Positions 12,601 to 24,709 of a DNA stretch of 64,000 nt are shown here, one piece after another. The stretch lies in the NCBI GenBank assembly GCA_040954595.2, contig CM082584.2:12090001-12154000 (forward strand), written 5' to 3'. Every line of letters starts with the position of its first letter. Within the stretch, counting starts at the first letter, position 1. The stretch is from Balanoglossus misakiensis (Eukaryota; Hemichordata). The position numbers were made by a program, and so were the translations under genes. The notes under the pieces are model-generated. The model saw nothing but the letters and a program-made list of their open reading frames with translations, was not told the DNA's origin and did not search any database.

Positions 12601-15600
12601 ATGATGTGTAGTTGAAGGCATTCTAGTAAAATTTGAGATTTTGTGAACTCTAATGACCGTAGTACTGTCACCTGATAATGATTTTGAATGTCCTCACAGT
12701 GCAACCATGAGCATCTCTTCCTGCAAGGCGAGGACAGACTGTACATCAATACAGGTGATACTATTCTGAAGACAAACACCCAAGAAACAGCAGCAGGTGG
12801 AACTCCAGTCAGAGAAATGCCTCCAGTACTTAATTCCATTGGTAAGCATAGTAATTACCCCTTCGCCACCATGGTTTGGTCCAAATCCATTGTTTTCTAT
12901 GGTAAAGTTCTACCTGTAGAGAGGAAACTGTTGATAGTGTTGACAACGGTAGCCACAGTGTCATTGGCGCTATTTTTTTTTCTATACCCACAGGTCATAC
13001 AACTCAGGGTCCCAGTTTATTGATAGGAAACAAACAGTGGCAAGTCATACAACTCCCACTTGGGTATCTATCAGCCAATTGGCCGATCAAGGTGAGTTGA
13101 TACATGTATTTCAATTTTGTAGCCGGGATAGTTTCGTGTTTTGCCTGGCTATCACATCACATATTAACATTGATGCTTTGTAACAAACTGACCGGTATTG
13201 ATTTATTTTCATGGACAGTTTGCTGCGGTGGACAGAGCTGGTCACTGTGTGGCCGTAGCGGGGAAGACTGGACTCGCACACTATGCACTATTTACAAGGC
13301 GATGGAAACTGTTCGGCAATGAAACCCAGGAACAAGACATGGTTGTCAATGGAGGGCTGTGCTGGTGGAGAGATTTCATCATCGCGGCTTGTTACAATTT
13401 GAATGAAAGCAGAGATGAGGTAAGTCAAGATGAAAAGTTGCCAACTCCAGCTACCCCTCAGTTTATTCATGAAACTGTTCAGAAAAGGGAATATATTCCA
13501 CAGAACATCTGTTTACAAAATGACATTTGTATTTCTGTGACAGATACGACTGTATCCTCGAGTCAGCAACCTAGACAATGCATTTGCCAACATCACCAAG
13601 GTTCCGTATCAAGTACTATTGGTCAACGTGTTCCGTGACATTCTTATCGTCTTCTGTGTGGATTATCATGTGACTATGTACCACATTGAGCGCAAAGACA
13701 CCAAGCCAAGTGAGTTCTCCAGATATGTCATTCATTTGGATGACAGGTGGTGTTTGTGTGTGTGTCTGCTTGTGTGTGTGTCTGTGTGTTAAAGGTCTAT
13801 ACAAAATGAAACTCTTTATGCATATGAAAGAGGTTTAGATGAGGTCTCCTGAAAATCAGTGTCTCGATCTGCATAATGCTGCAAATCTAAGTGAACTGAG
13901 ATTTATTTTTCCTGCTTATAAAAAGAAAACTTTTTATATTGTCCTTTTGTCTATCTTTCATTTACCTTTGTCACTCCAATCTACTGATGTTTTTATTATC
14001 TTTTTAATAATAAATGTGTGCATCTATCTTTTAGCTTTTTTTTCCTGCTAACCACAATGAGCTTCTCTTTCTGTTTATATTCTGTCATATCTGAATTCCT
14101 TGCTTTGCAGTTGACATTTTCATTTGCCGTTTTACTTTGCTTGCTTTAAAAAGTTTTATAAATGAAAAGCACTGTGCATATGTCGGCATGGAGGCTGGTT
14201 TCAAATTTTATGAAGTAGTAACTGGCATTTTGAATGCATGAGAATGATTTGCATGTCTGAATTTGTGCATAATCGTTTATTAAAACACCCTTTCCATCAT
14301 GATTGTGGGTTTAAATTTACACGCATTGCTCATGTTATGTAAATTTGAATGGTTATGGGGCTATCTAGACAACGTGGGCTGAAATTGAATGCAAACAAAT
14401 GCTTGAATGCTTGCAACCTGGTGAATTAAAATGCATGTTGGTATTCTCTGCATGAATTGTAGATAAGGACGTGACACTTGACTGAGACAGCATAAATTTA
14501 TGTCTAGGACAGTTATAATTATATGATATTGTAAGATAGACATTCAGTATTAAAATAGAAAATACTCAGTCAGAAACATGATGTTTTATATTGGCATATG
14601 TAAATTAGCAGTGATTGTATTCCTTTCAATGCTAGGCATCTGCTAGTAGGTTGTGGGTGTTTTGTTATTTCAAGTGGATTGGTTTTTGGCATTCAGAATT
14701 TTTAGATTTGGTTCATTTTATGGTAACAATCGGTGAAATTCATTTGGGTGTGTCTGCTTTATTGTTTGTGACAATAGACAGAAGGTATCGGATGGGTTTT
14801 TGGTTCATATTATTTAGCAATAGGTGACAGTATTATTAGATGGGTATGATTTCATGCTAGACACTGTAGAATTCAAAACTATTGTCACATTTTTCTGATT
14901 TCCCGGTTTCGTCGTAAAGAGAGCACTCTTGATGAGCCATGTAAGTAACAGTAAATTAACCAATAATTTGTAAGGATTTTTTTCCACATTATCTTGTTAG
15001 AAATCGGAGGGTGTAGGTATGGTTGCTTAATCCCAGTGAACTAGTAACACTGAATGGTATATTAGATTTTCAAATTAAAAGTTGGCATACCAGTGATTTA
15101 CTCCTCCACTTTGATCTCACTCTGGCGGTCTTCTTCCAAGTCTTTCTCATAAATACAGGACAGACAGGATATGAAGCTGATGTTAGAAAAACTAATGTGA
15201 TCTATATAATATGAAATAAATTGTTTCTGAATGTTTGAGTTGATGTTTGGTGTTGATTTTCTCTCTGTCTGCAGATCCAACGGGTGTTCTGACCAGGATT
15301 CAGGATTTATCGCTGGCCAACTTCGTACCACATCCATCATCACTGATATCACTCACCTTGACTTCGCTGAGATCAGAAACAAGTAAGCTTTGCCTGTACC
15401 TTTAACAGCTTTGTGTAATAGAACTTGCAGTGGGTGAAGTAGTAGTGCACCAGAGAATAATTTTTACAGGATTTGAAATGTTATTCATTGTTTTCTCCTG
15501 ACTGTACAACAGTTTCTAGTAAAATGCCGTCGGGAAGCAGAGAAGCAGAAAGTTTGATTGTAAATGTGGCTGGTAGACTGCTTATGCTGCAAAGAGATCG

Positions 15601-18600
15601 CAGTAAACCTCAGCATAAAGACAAAGATGTGAAAAAAGCTCCTCAAGAGGTAAGGACAACAAAGGCAAGAAAAATGTGTTACTACCATCAAAATTTTATA
15701 CAGCTATTATGAAAAGTACCAGTCAATTTTTATGTCTGCCATGCTCATCTACTGGCCAGAACATCTTCAAAGTTTGTTGGTGAATTCCTTGGGCTGATTT
15801 ACACTTGGTAAAGAATGATTGTCATTCCATGTGTGTTCTGTGACAGCTTCCATTCCTGGCACCCGTGGTTCTGGCCTCATCCGTGGAAAACATGTGGGCG
15901 CATGTGGGCTACAGCAAGGAGAAGCCACATTTGATGGAAGCACTGTGGTTAGGATGTGGAGCTGTGGGCATGAAGGTCAGTGTCTGGAGCTCTGTATTGA
16001 TATCAGATGCACTTATGTACTTGTGTACTACTTGCAGATGTACTATTCTCTCTACATGTCTGTCTGATTGCTCTACGACTGTGGCTTTATATTTCAGGTA
16101 TGGCTACCACTCTTCCCAACCAAAGAAGACAAGCCTCACAACTTCCTTGCCAAACGGATCATGCTCCCCTTCAAGTTACAAATCTATCCACTGGGTAAGT
16201 ATTCCGAGTGTGGTCACCTCCTTTACCAATTCTACGAAAGAACCAGCATGCTGATCATGGCTTTTCAAATGTTGTACTGCTTTGAAGAGTAATGAATCTA
16301 CTCTGTGTTATTTTAATTACAGCTGTACTATTTGCTGATGCAGTGGTCTTGGGAGCAGCTAATGATGTGTTGACCTTTGACCCAATGTCACCGGGTCTTG
16401 TGGCCTCTTGTCAAGAAGGACTTCCATACTGTGTCATGGAAAGAACGGTGAGTGTATTTGAAGGATGTGTTTGTGTTGGGGGGGATGTTTGTGTGTGTGT
16501 GGGGGGGGGGGGTGTGTATATGTGTGTGCATACATGTAGGTTGATATCCATTGGAATGATATGATATCAAGTTATAAAATGTTGTGCTGTTTCTTGCTTT
16601 CAGACTCAGATATACCTTCACCATATACTCAGGCAACTTCTCAGAAGAAAGTAAGTATAGCTTAGATTGTAATATTGTACATGTATGCTGAAACACACAT
16701 TGGCTTGGACCAAACCGTAGTGAAAGGATTGGGTGGTGGATGGTCTCAGAACATAAGTCTATATCTGTGTATAATGCATCAGCTATGTACCTGTACCAGT
16801 AAAATTTGACTGTTTCATCTCTTTGTCTTGTGCCAGTCTCGGTTTCCATGCATTGGAGATTGCCAGAAGCTGTACATCACTTCCATACTTCTCACATGTA
16901 CTGGAACTTATGCTACACGAAGTATTAGAAGCTGAGGCCACCGCGTCAGAACCCATTCCTGGTATGTACATATTTAATTCAGTCATGATAAATCAGATTC
17001 TTTAGGTCAGATTTCTTCTCAGATGTTGCTTCTGTTTTCATCTTATATTGACTAAAATATTTCCTTCTTTTTGAACATGTAGATGCTTTGCTTCCACGAG
17101 TGGTTGCGTTCATACAAGAATTTCCCCAGTTTCTACAGACTGTGGTTCACTGTGCCAGGAAGACTGAAATAGCACTGTGGCCATATCTCTTTGCTACCGT
17201 GGGGAATCCCCGAGATCTCTTCGAAGTAAGTATGGCTCCATAGCGCCCTCACATTTCTTTTTTGGACTAAGATATTACATGTGTTGTTAAACCCGATATT
17301 ATGTCATTTAAATGTGTATGTAAATCTTCTTCTATGACAGGAGTGTATACAGTCAGGAATGTTTGAGACAGCAGCTTCTTATCTTATTATTTTACAAAAC
17401 TTAGAGAACCCCAAAGTCAGCAGACATGTAAGTACCTTTATTTGTGTGTAAGAAATAGTCAACCACTTTGATGCTATTTCTCTGCTAAATTAAATGAACG
17501 TACATGTGAAATAAAGTCATCATACTTTGTTTTATTTATTCATAGCATGCTACGCAGTTGCTTGATTGCACTCTGGACCATGGCAAATGGGAGCTCTGTA
17601 AGGACCTAGTCCGATTTCTCCGTGCAATAGGACCAAATGATCCGGAATCTTCCCCCAGACCCTCGGCTCCCATCAACTCACCGGGAATCTTCCCACACTC
17701 CGCCAGCACTCCCAAAGCAGAGAGTATGTCGGCATTTCCGTTCAGTCCACCTCTGGCCACTACACAGCGGAGCCGGAGTTGCAGTTACAATAATTCTAAC
17801 TTTCCACCGACCAGTGCAAATGACAAACAGAAAACTCCAAATCAGCAAATCCCAGACCGAAAGTAAGTCCAGTGAACACTGCCTCTCATGAAAGCAAAAG
17901 AGATCCCTGCTGCGACTGAGAAGGCCTTATCTTATGGCTTACAATCATTCATGCATGTAGTGATGTGTATATGTTGGCAGACTGAATTTACTCCATAAAA
18001 GTCCTGAAGACATGCGTTTTGCTTGGAAAGGTGTCATTTCTGATACTGACAGTCTATTCTTTCTGTTACAGGACGTCAGTTCACCGAAAGGACAGTGGTG
18101 GTTCGGTTGATGAGTTTTTCCTGGATACCATACTAACAAGGCACGCAAGGAAGTTACTGAGTTCAGGCAAACTCAAAGATCTTGGACTCTTTGCTGCACA
18201 TCTAGAGTTTCCGTTGATTGGATGGCTTAGGAAAGAGAGGTCAGTATGGAACTGTTTTATCTCAGTGGTCTATGAATACACATCTTTTGTGATGCTTTGT
18301 CAGTTGTCATCCTCAATGTTTAGAATACACATGTAAGTCTGTTATCTGATAATTCTGGTGTAAATCTCATGATGATGTAAATCTTTTCAGGCTCCGGGCG
18401 GCCAAAGTGGATGATCCAGTGGAATCTCTGAAGAAGCTTCATCAAGACTTCCTCTGGCCTCTCCCTGTGTTTCCGCTAGTCAGTTTATCAAATCTCTCGC
18501 CGCCAAAATATGTCGGTAAGTATAAATTCTGTGGCATGGTTTATCCAGATTTGTACTGGTTTTGTGACTGTCTTCCAAACCTCTCAACTATGAATCGCTT

Positions 18601-20005
18601 TCAGGTCGACTGAATTCTCAGTCCTCATCGGGCAGTCCACCCCCAACAGACAACGACGTCAACGGTGTCAGCATTGATGACGAGGTTGATTCTGGCATCC
18701 TAGCAACAAGCGGCAGTAACCATGGCTACATGCCTGCACCTATTCCAATATCCAAGTCCAGGCAGCCAGCAACAACCCAAACTGAGGACTTGCTGTGTGA
18801 TGGCAAGACGGAGGATGCAGTGTTGAAACCAATCCTACCTCTCAAAGGTTTGTTGATCTTAGACTTAACGTGTGTTGTCAAAATTAAAATAGAAACAATG
18901 TCTTCATCAAAAAGTGGTTCAACAAAACTGTTATTATGGTATCCCATGTAACTTTAGTGCATCTGTTTGCAGCTACAGCCATAGGAACAGATGAAGTCAG
19001 TTTGAGTACATGTACCACCACAGAAATGACATCAGAAAACAGTTCAACATTGGGTGAGAACGAGTATGGTCCAGATGACAGCCCATGGAGTAGTTGTCAA
19101 CAGCTGGCTGAGCTGGAGTTGTTATCACAGGAATTGGTACATAGAGGGCCACCCAAGTCAGAGGCAGAGTTAAGGTATAGTGGCCATATCTCTGTTTGTC
19201 TCAGAAATCTTTATCATTATTTTCAAGTTTCAGCAGGACCAGTCGTGTAGAATTGTGTTAGCATTAATGTCCAGACCCCTACCATTTCCTTGTTGCAGGC
19301 ATTTACTGAAAATGTTCTCGGAAGCAACGTGTCTTGAGTGGAGTTTGCTGTTGGCTGTCGTCCTGCGAGATCCGGTCACCGTAACAAGTGTGGTCAACAC
19401 AGCCAGCATGACAGAGTGTCCATTGGAGATGATCGGCAGAATGAGAGAAGCTTTGTCTTTCCTGGAGCTGTGGGCAGATACAGAGTGGTGAGTTCTCACA
19501 GTCCATCCCCTTGTAATCTTCCATGCAAGTGATACTCTATCTATATTGCCCAGCTGTTTGAAGCATAGACCCTCACACATTTCCTTCTCGTTGATGACAT
19601 GGTTAAACATGTCTCAGCCCAAAGAACTCTGGAATATAACATAAATAAACACATGCAGATGTTGAGATGTGCTTATAACATTTCCTTTTGTGCATTCTCT
19701 CTTACAGTCCTGGATATCGTCCATTTTTGTACAGTTTGAAGCCGCAGGCTCAGGTACTTACTGCAATAGTCAATTCCGAGACAGCCGTCAAGACTCCCAG
19801 TAAGACCCCACCAGATACTCCTACCTCTCCCACCCCTGAAGCATCATTTACGGGCTCTGAGTTGAGTTTTCACGGTTCATATGGCAACCGCACTGATGAA
19901 GAGAACGAGGTCCGAACCCTCGATGGAAATTCCGAGTCGGAAATTTCAGAAGAAGAGATTGAACCCACCGATGACGACAATAGTTATCAGTGCCGTGTCT
20001 CGTGA
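3344..20005 (+). CDS. RIC1: RIC1, guanine-nucleotide exchange factor subunit for RAB6A (31 coding exons)
   Basis: RIC1 pairs with RGP1 as the exchange factor for RAB6A in retrograde traffic to the Golgi. The product of about 1455 aa (human ~1420) opens MYFPVGWPK and ends YQCRVS, like human RIC1. An N-terminal WD40/propeller half (QAEWKPDS-like, [16 protein letters not shown]) precedes the RIC1 domain ([27 protein letters not shown]). Exons, all in phase: 3344-3484, 5940-6047, 6786-6862, 7378-7473, 9339-9481, 9771-9904, 10304-10395, 10545-10633, 10831-10975, 12291-12339, 12444-12590, 12700-12841, 12994-13091, 13219-13419, 13544-13709, 15275-15382, 15513-15649, 15847-15975, 16098-16194, 16323-16447, 16604-16650, 16837-16961, 17083-17225, 17341-17427, 17546-17862, 18072-18239, 18391-18515, 18605-18847, 18973-19174, 19299-19487, 19708-20005. 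The start has a good Kozak context (ATCACCATGT). The Ser/Pro-rich stretch in 17546-17862 is probably disordered, as in the vertebrate protein. Confidence 0.96.
5743..5755. promoter_or_regulatory. X-box (RFX-type) palindrome in RIC1 intron 1
   Basis: GTTGCCAGGCAAC is a near-perfect inverted repeat matching the RFX X-box GTNRCC-N-RGYAAC. RFX sites drive ciliary and other genes. It lies in the first RIC1 intron about 185 bp before exon 2. A function here is only a guess; a single motif can occur by chance. Confidence 0.3.
9561..9659. repeat. (GAT)n microsatellite with a GAC block, RIC1 intron 5
   Basis: About 33 trinucleotides: GAT copies, then six GAC copies in the middle, then GAT again. It creates artificial poly-Ser and poly-Ile frames on the opposite strand. 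It sits between RIC1 exons ending 9481 and starting 9771. Confidence 0.95.
12848..12907 (+). repeat. dispersed 60 bp repeat, copy A
   Basis: This copy starts six bases into the RIC1 intron that follows exon 12700-12841. It matches 52933-52992 with three mismatches in 60, including the core CACCATGGTTTGGTCCAAAT. A weaker relative lies on the other strand at 16699-16728. It is probably a fragment of an unrecognised interspersed element. Confidence 0.8.
13747..13793. repeat. TG-rich simple repeat
   Basis: Interrupted (TG)n with TCTG units immediately after RIC1 exon 13544-13709, in the intron. No further meaning is apparent. Confidence 0.8.
16482..16535. repeat. G-run and (GT)n low-complexity tract
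   Basis: Runs of 7 and 11 G flanked by GT repeats in the RIC1 intron after exon 16323-16447. It has G-quadruplex-like spacing on the + strand. This is intronic low complexity. Confidence 0.7.
16699..16728 (-). repeat. diverged relative of the 60 bp dispersed repeat, copy C
   Basis: On the minus strand this reads CCTTTCACTACGGTTTGGTC then CAAGCCAATG. It matches the middle of copies A (12848-12907) and B (52933-52992) with several changes. It is in a RIC1 intron. Confidence 0.5.
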
Positions 20006-23000
20006 CAGAATAGTAGTCTGATTCCCTTAGTCAAATAGAAACCTACCTGGCTGTTTGTTGTCTACATTGTCGAAACATTTTCAAAGTCCATGACAAAGAC
20101 AATGTGTGTATTAACAAAACACCAGGCTCATCCCATGCAAATTTGTCTATACAAGTGTGAATGTAATGTACAGATCTTTGTTTTTTTGAAAGCAAACATG
20201 TTTTTTTATACTTTTTTGTGAGCGTTCAAACTGAGCACATTTTCATTCCTTGTCTCTGTGATGTATTCCTTCTTCCTTAGAAACAGAAAGTTCATGTCAT
20301 GCAGATTACTAGATGTCAATACATATTGCTCCTCATTCTACCTCATTTCAGTATCCTTGTAGTTGTTAAGTGTGTGTTTATCATGTAATTCAGCCCGTCG
20401 CATGTTCTTCTAGTGTCTAAACTCACCATTCACCACACCCAGCATGTTAAGTTCCCTAGATAACACATTTTGTGCACTTAACGCTGTACACATTTCACAT
20501 AAGGGAAAGGTACTCATAGCTTCATCTCTTGATTGTTCAGATTCTTTCATTCTGTACTTTGGTAGGTTCATTTTTCTCTCAGGTCACCAATGGAAGGTTC
20601 ACTTTCCTTAGTGCTTAAATGGTTGTTCCTGATCCTGAATTCTGTCTTTTTAGGAAAATAATTGTTAAATTAGAATCACCCTATGTAAAAAAATCTTCTT
20701 AAGGTATTTTCTTTCATAAAGTACACATTACTTCTTTGTTATAAAATTTACTGCATATTTTAACAGTGCCATGAATGTAACAACTCCATGTATATATTGT
20801 GTATCTCTCTAAACAGTCTGAGAAAATGTGTCTCAGTAGTGTTTTGTTACCTTTTTACAGTAAATCTTTCCATTGTTGTTTTTGTTTTCTTTTCTTTTTT
20901 GGTACAGGACTTTTATAACTATGAATCCAGCATTGAATTTATAATGGACAATGAAGACTCTGTGTGAGATTATAAAATCTGCCCCTTGCAAACTCTGCCC
21001 TGACGTTGTTTAAACCCTTTGCCAATCAGTAAAGACAGAAATCTTTGTACCATCATATCAACATTTGAATGCAGTGTACATCTGGCTGACAATTCTCAGC
21101 AGAATACACAGTTGTGCCTTCACTGTGCAAACTGCTCTTTTACTCAAGATTTCATGGGTCTGGGTTTACTCCTGTATGGATTTTTCATACTGGGTACATC
21201 TTTACTGCTTTAGTCATTTACTGTGGTTAAACCAGGCCACACTAATAATATCTTCGAATACATCAATATAATCAGAATGCTATTTGCTATGTTCAAAAAA
21301 AGGGTTTTCAGATATTTTTACATTTAAAATGGCATCAGTATGTGTACAGATGGTACATGTAAGCACTTTAGACCAACTGGACAGGATCACAGAAAACTCT
21401 GTTTTCATCTTGGTGTATATTCACCCCAAACTGGAGGAAAAGGGACACATGTTTAAATTCTCTTGATTTATTTCCTTCTCTTCTGTTTATTCTCTGTGAT
21501 ACAACATATCACTTTTTAATTGTTTCGTTGATTTTCCAAGTGTTAATTATTGATGCTTGTCCATTTGTAGATGTCTACTGCCACTGATTTTAAGAAAACT
21601 TACAACTGTACTGATCTGTTCTTGCCAGTATTTTCTGCTCTTCCAAGCTCATGTTTGGAGGAGCCATCTGATTTGATGTTACCATGGAAGTGGTGAATTA
21701 AATCAAAGTGACAAGAAGACTTTTGGTTATAAATTGGTCAGCAAAGTGATCAGTTTGTAAACCATGTGGTTCCATGGTACATCAGCAAGAGCTTGAGAAA
21801 GACTCGGCATTTCCCTGACCCCACTCATCATTCCAATTTATTTTATTTTAAGTCACAGCAGTTCTATCCCTGTGTGGCAGTGTGTGTTGTGTGCTAAGGA
21901 AACATGTTTTTACTTTTACTTTGTTTTAGTTCCACACATGTTTTGCATTTTGGATAAGAGACCAACACTTTTATCGGGACCAATTGCCACAGCACTTTTA
22001 TTGATTTCAGAGCAGATGTCTCTAAATGATATGTGATTTTTATTTAGATTTTACTTCTTTAATTTGTTTTTGTTTTTATTTTGGTTCATAATTATAGAAA
22101 AGTGTTGTTGTAAAGAAGAAATTTCCGAACATACTGCTGGAGTCACATACTTGGTAATATTTATGAAAAGAGCAGTGCCAAGCATATAGTCTATATTTAT
22201 ATTTATATCTGAATATTGTTGCAATTTTTAGGGGTTGTTATCCCATAATAATGAACTGCATTACAAGATTCTTAATTAACTTTCCCAAAGTCAGTCTGCA
22301 TTGATTTATTTAGGGCTACGAATGAGTGATACCCAGTCTTGAGGATGATTTTATGTACCTGAAGCCAAAACTGAAAACTACCCTAAAAATGAGCTCATGC
22401 AATGGATACACATGTATGTTATTTATTAATGATCTTTACAGATGAACAATGAACTTGAATTGATAACAGAGGTTGGCCAATATATTTTTATGTCCTGAAG
22501 CAAAATATGAAAATGTTCAAGGTTAGTTTGCACCACCAGGAAGAATATGACTTCCTTTACTGCCACCACAGACAAGCTGACCAACTGGGTAAAAGTAATA
22601 TGATTATGTGAAAGCCATATTGGATGGTAATGTTTCATATCGAGTTCTACATATATGAACTTGACATGAATGGATGAATGTTCATGAAGTGCATTCTTTT
22701 GCACTGTTGTGAGCATTCATGCAGACTGAGAAATGAAACTAGGTCAGTTTTGAAAGCAAGTTATTGTTGATATAGTGATATGCTGTTGTTGAAATATTTA
22801 CATGCGAGTAAAAAAATTGTCTCAAACTTTAAAAAATTATATATATAGGTATCTCAATATTCCTGTGTATCCCGGTTCATGTCTTTTAATGTTTAACTAT
22901 GACGTATCTGAATCTTTGATTTTGTTTGTAACTTATCTTCCATGTGGTGCTAGAATTTGGTCAGATTCCTTTATTATGTAACAGTTGTCATTGAGAAGTG

Positions 23001-23029
23001 GATGAAAAACTTCAGTGGATTCCAGTGTA
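20006..23029 (+). other. probable RIC1 3' UTR / intergenic, no other gene seen
   Basis: Three kilobases of AT-rich sequence follow the RIC1 stop. They have many short T-rich stretches and no recognised protein apart from the candidate alternative terminal exon at 20908-20967. The first strong AATAAA on this strand that suits transcript termination is at 23030, which would imply a long 3' UTR. An ATTAAA near 21697 is a weaker, earlier option. Confidence 0.5.
20908..20967 (+). CDS. candidate alternative RIC1 terminal exon (19 aa plus stop)
   Basis: A pyrimidine-rich tract and GGTACAG acceptor precede 19 in-frame codons: DFYNYESSIEFIMDNEDSV, then TGA. The residues are strongly acidic and aromatic, unlike the surrounding AT-rich noise. 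A phase-0 donor exists inside the normal last RIC1 exon (CTCAG|GTACTT, exon part ending at 19754 by frame), which would join LKPQAQ to DFYNY and give a shorter C-terminus. This is an inference from splice signals only; the main ending YQCRVS is conserved and better supported. Confidence 0.25.
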   Translation, partial: DFYNYESSIEFIMDNEDSV

Positions 23030-23043
23030 AATAAAATTTTATT
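23030..23043. promoter_or_regulatory. palindromic bidirectional poly(A) signal AATAAAATTTTATT
   Basis: The perfect palindrome holds AATAAA on the + strand (23030-23035) and AATAAA on the - strand (reverse complement of 23038-23043). RIC1 comes in from the left and the membrane-protein gene from the right (stop at 23472), so one element could end both transcripts. The sequence is seen; shared use is inferred. Confidence 0.5.
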
Positions 23044-23350
23044 CCTATGATGAATATTGAAATCTGTGCGTATGTAGATGTGGTATTTGTACTCCATGGA
23101 GGTATACAGTTACTTGTGCAAATTTAACTGGAAAGTTTGAGATCTAGCCAACGACAGATGTCGTTGATGGTCATGTGAAAAAATGCACTTTGGCATATTT
23201 ACCCGAATGTATAGACAATAAGGGACAGTGAAGTCATGAAGTGATAGCAATAAATATGTTGCCATTTTTTCCCGAAAGATACTTTAAAATTTGCTTTCAT
23301 GTCATCCAAATTACACGGGGATACTTCCTTCTGTGATATATACAAGTTTT

Positions 23351-23440
23351 GGTGACGTTTTACAGAGCTATGCGAGTTATGATGACGTCTAGCTCAGTTA
23401 TGCAAGTTGTGATGACGTCTTACACAAGTTATGGCGTCTT
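23351..23440. repeat. decayed ~30 bp tandem repeat with CRE-like cores
   Basis: GGTGACGTTT (23351), GATGACGTCT (23381) and GATGACGTCT (23411) are spaced exactly 30 bp apart. They are separated by variants of TATGCGAGTTAT, and a partial fourth copy (GGCGTCTTAC) follows at about 23433. It lies in the 3' UTR of the minus-strand gene. TGACGT is the half-site of a CRE, but the location argues against a promoter role. Confidence 0.65.
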
Positions 23441-23471
23441 ACACTCAAGATATGAGAACGCCTTTACAGAT

Positions 23472-24707
23472 CTACATATCTATAGGGGTCAGTCTACCAC
23501 CTCCGTGCCTCCCTTCTAAACTCGGAATAGAGCGAAGATTTCCTGAACTTTGGTTCTGCTTGATCATTGGCTTGGTTGGGTCTTCCCTTGCGCTCCCTGC
23601 AGATGATGCATCGGAGTTGTTTTGTTGTTGAACAGAAGTGGCTGACGCCCCAGTGTCAGCTGATGTGTTATTGTCTGTTGCAGCTTGACCGTTCCCTGTG
23701 CCACTGTTATCAAGATTTATCCCTTTGGAACTCACAATTGTTGTTTCACGATCCACAATCGGCGGTGCTGAAAATATTGAGTTATGATTGATTCTAATTA
23801 GGAGGGTGCAATATCTGATTCCAATAAGTTTCTTTAAAAATTGACGTAGGCCTAGACTTCTGCATTTTCGACACAAAAAGCACTATATAGGCCTATACCA
23901 ATCGCAACTTTTTTAGAACACTAATAGTAATATAACGGTGGATTCATTTGAGAATGTTTAACAACTGTGAATAAAATTTACTCACAGCCTGCTAGATAGT
24001 TATTCTGGCCTCTGTCCACCAGAGGGGTTTGTGAGTCAGACTTTGGAGGAGCCTCTACCTTTTCTGGATCCTTTTCTTTCCACAACCTGAAAACAATTTT
24101 GTAAACGGGAGTAAAGATGGCAATGTTAAAGACATGGCACCGTTGCTGGCCAAGAATTTCGATACGGAGCTGTTAATACAGTGAGAGAATGTTCGATATA
24201 ATGAAGCAGATTTCAGTGGCAATAGTTTACTGGGTGGTGCAATTCGCAAAACGTTAAACCTAAATAAGGAGAGCTTTCTTACCAACGCCTTTTACGTTTC
24301 ATCCAAATTACAATAATTATGATACCGCCAACAATAAGGACCAGAATCAAGAACAAACCAATCAACCAGTAATAGTAGACTGAAAGAAAAAGTCCCACTG
24401 AGGTTTACACACTCTATAAAACTTGGACTGACTTAAAAAACAAGGTATGTGTAGGCAGAGGAACCAAAACGGTAAATCTCATATCAGAGGATATTCTAGT
24501 TTGAAAATATAGGTAACAACTTCCCTTCTGTGTCCGAGGCCATTATTTGCCTTTCAAATATTTCATCTTTCGATGTCTACTATTTTTACCTGGTCTAGTT
24601 GGTGGTGACGGTGGTTTGGGCAGCTTAAAGTCTGGTAGAACAGGGCACTCGGGGCAACTCAAAGTCAAACCAACAGCAAAGTCAACATCATGGCAGAACT
24701 CCATCAT
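23472..24707 (-). CDS. unrecognised single-pass membrane protein (~203 aa, 4 coding exons)
   Basis: I do not recognise the family. Exons in transcript order: 24709-24590 (ATG at 24707), 24379-24283, 24086-23986, 23767-23472; phases agree and every junction is GT-AG. The N-terminus is short with three cysteines (FCHD, CPECP) and a proline-rich stem (KPPSPPTRP). One hydrophobic helix follows (WLIGLFLILVLIVGGIIIIV), then a basic stop-transfer segment WMKRKRRW. The ~125-residue tail is rich in Ser, Asn, Thr, Gly and Gln, presumably disordered, and ends LTPIDM. No signal peptide precedes the helix if translation starts at 24707, giving an N-out topology; an unseen upstream exon could supply one. 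A clean donor (TTTTAAG|GTAAGT) at 25720 marks a likely noncoding first exon. The gene is convergent with RIC1 and divergent from the SLC13 gene. Confidence 0.75.
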
Positions 24708-24709
24708 TT

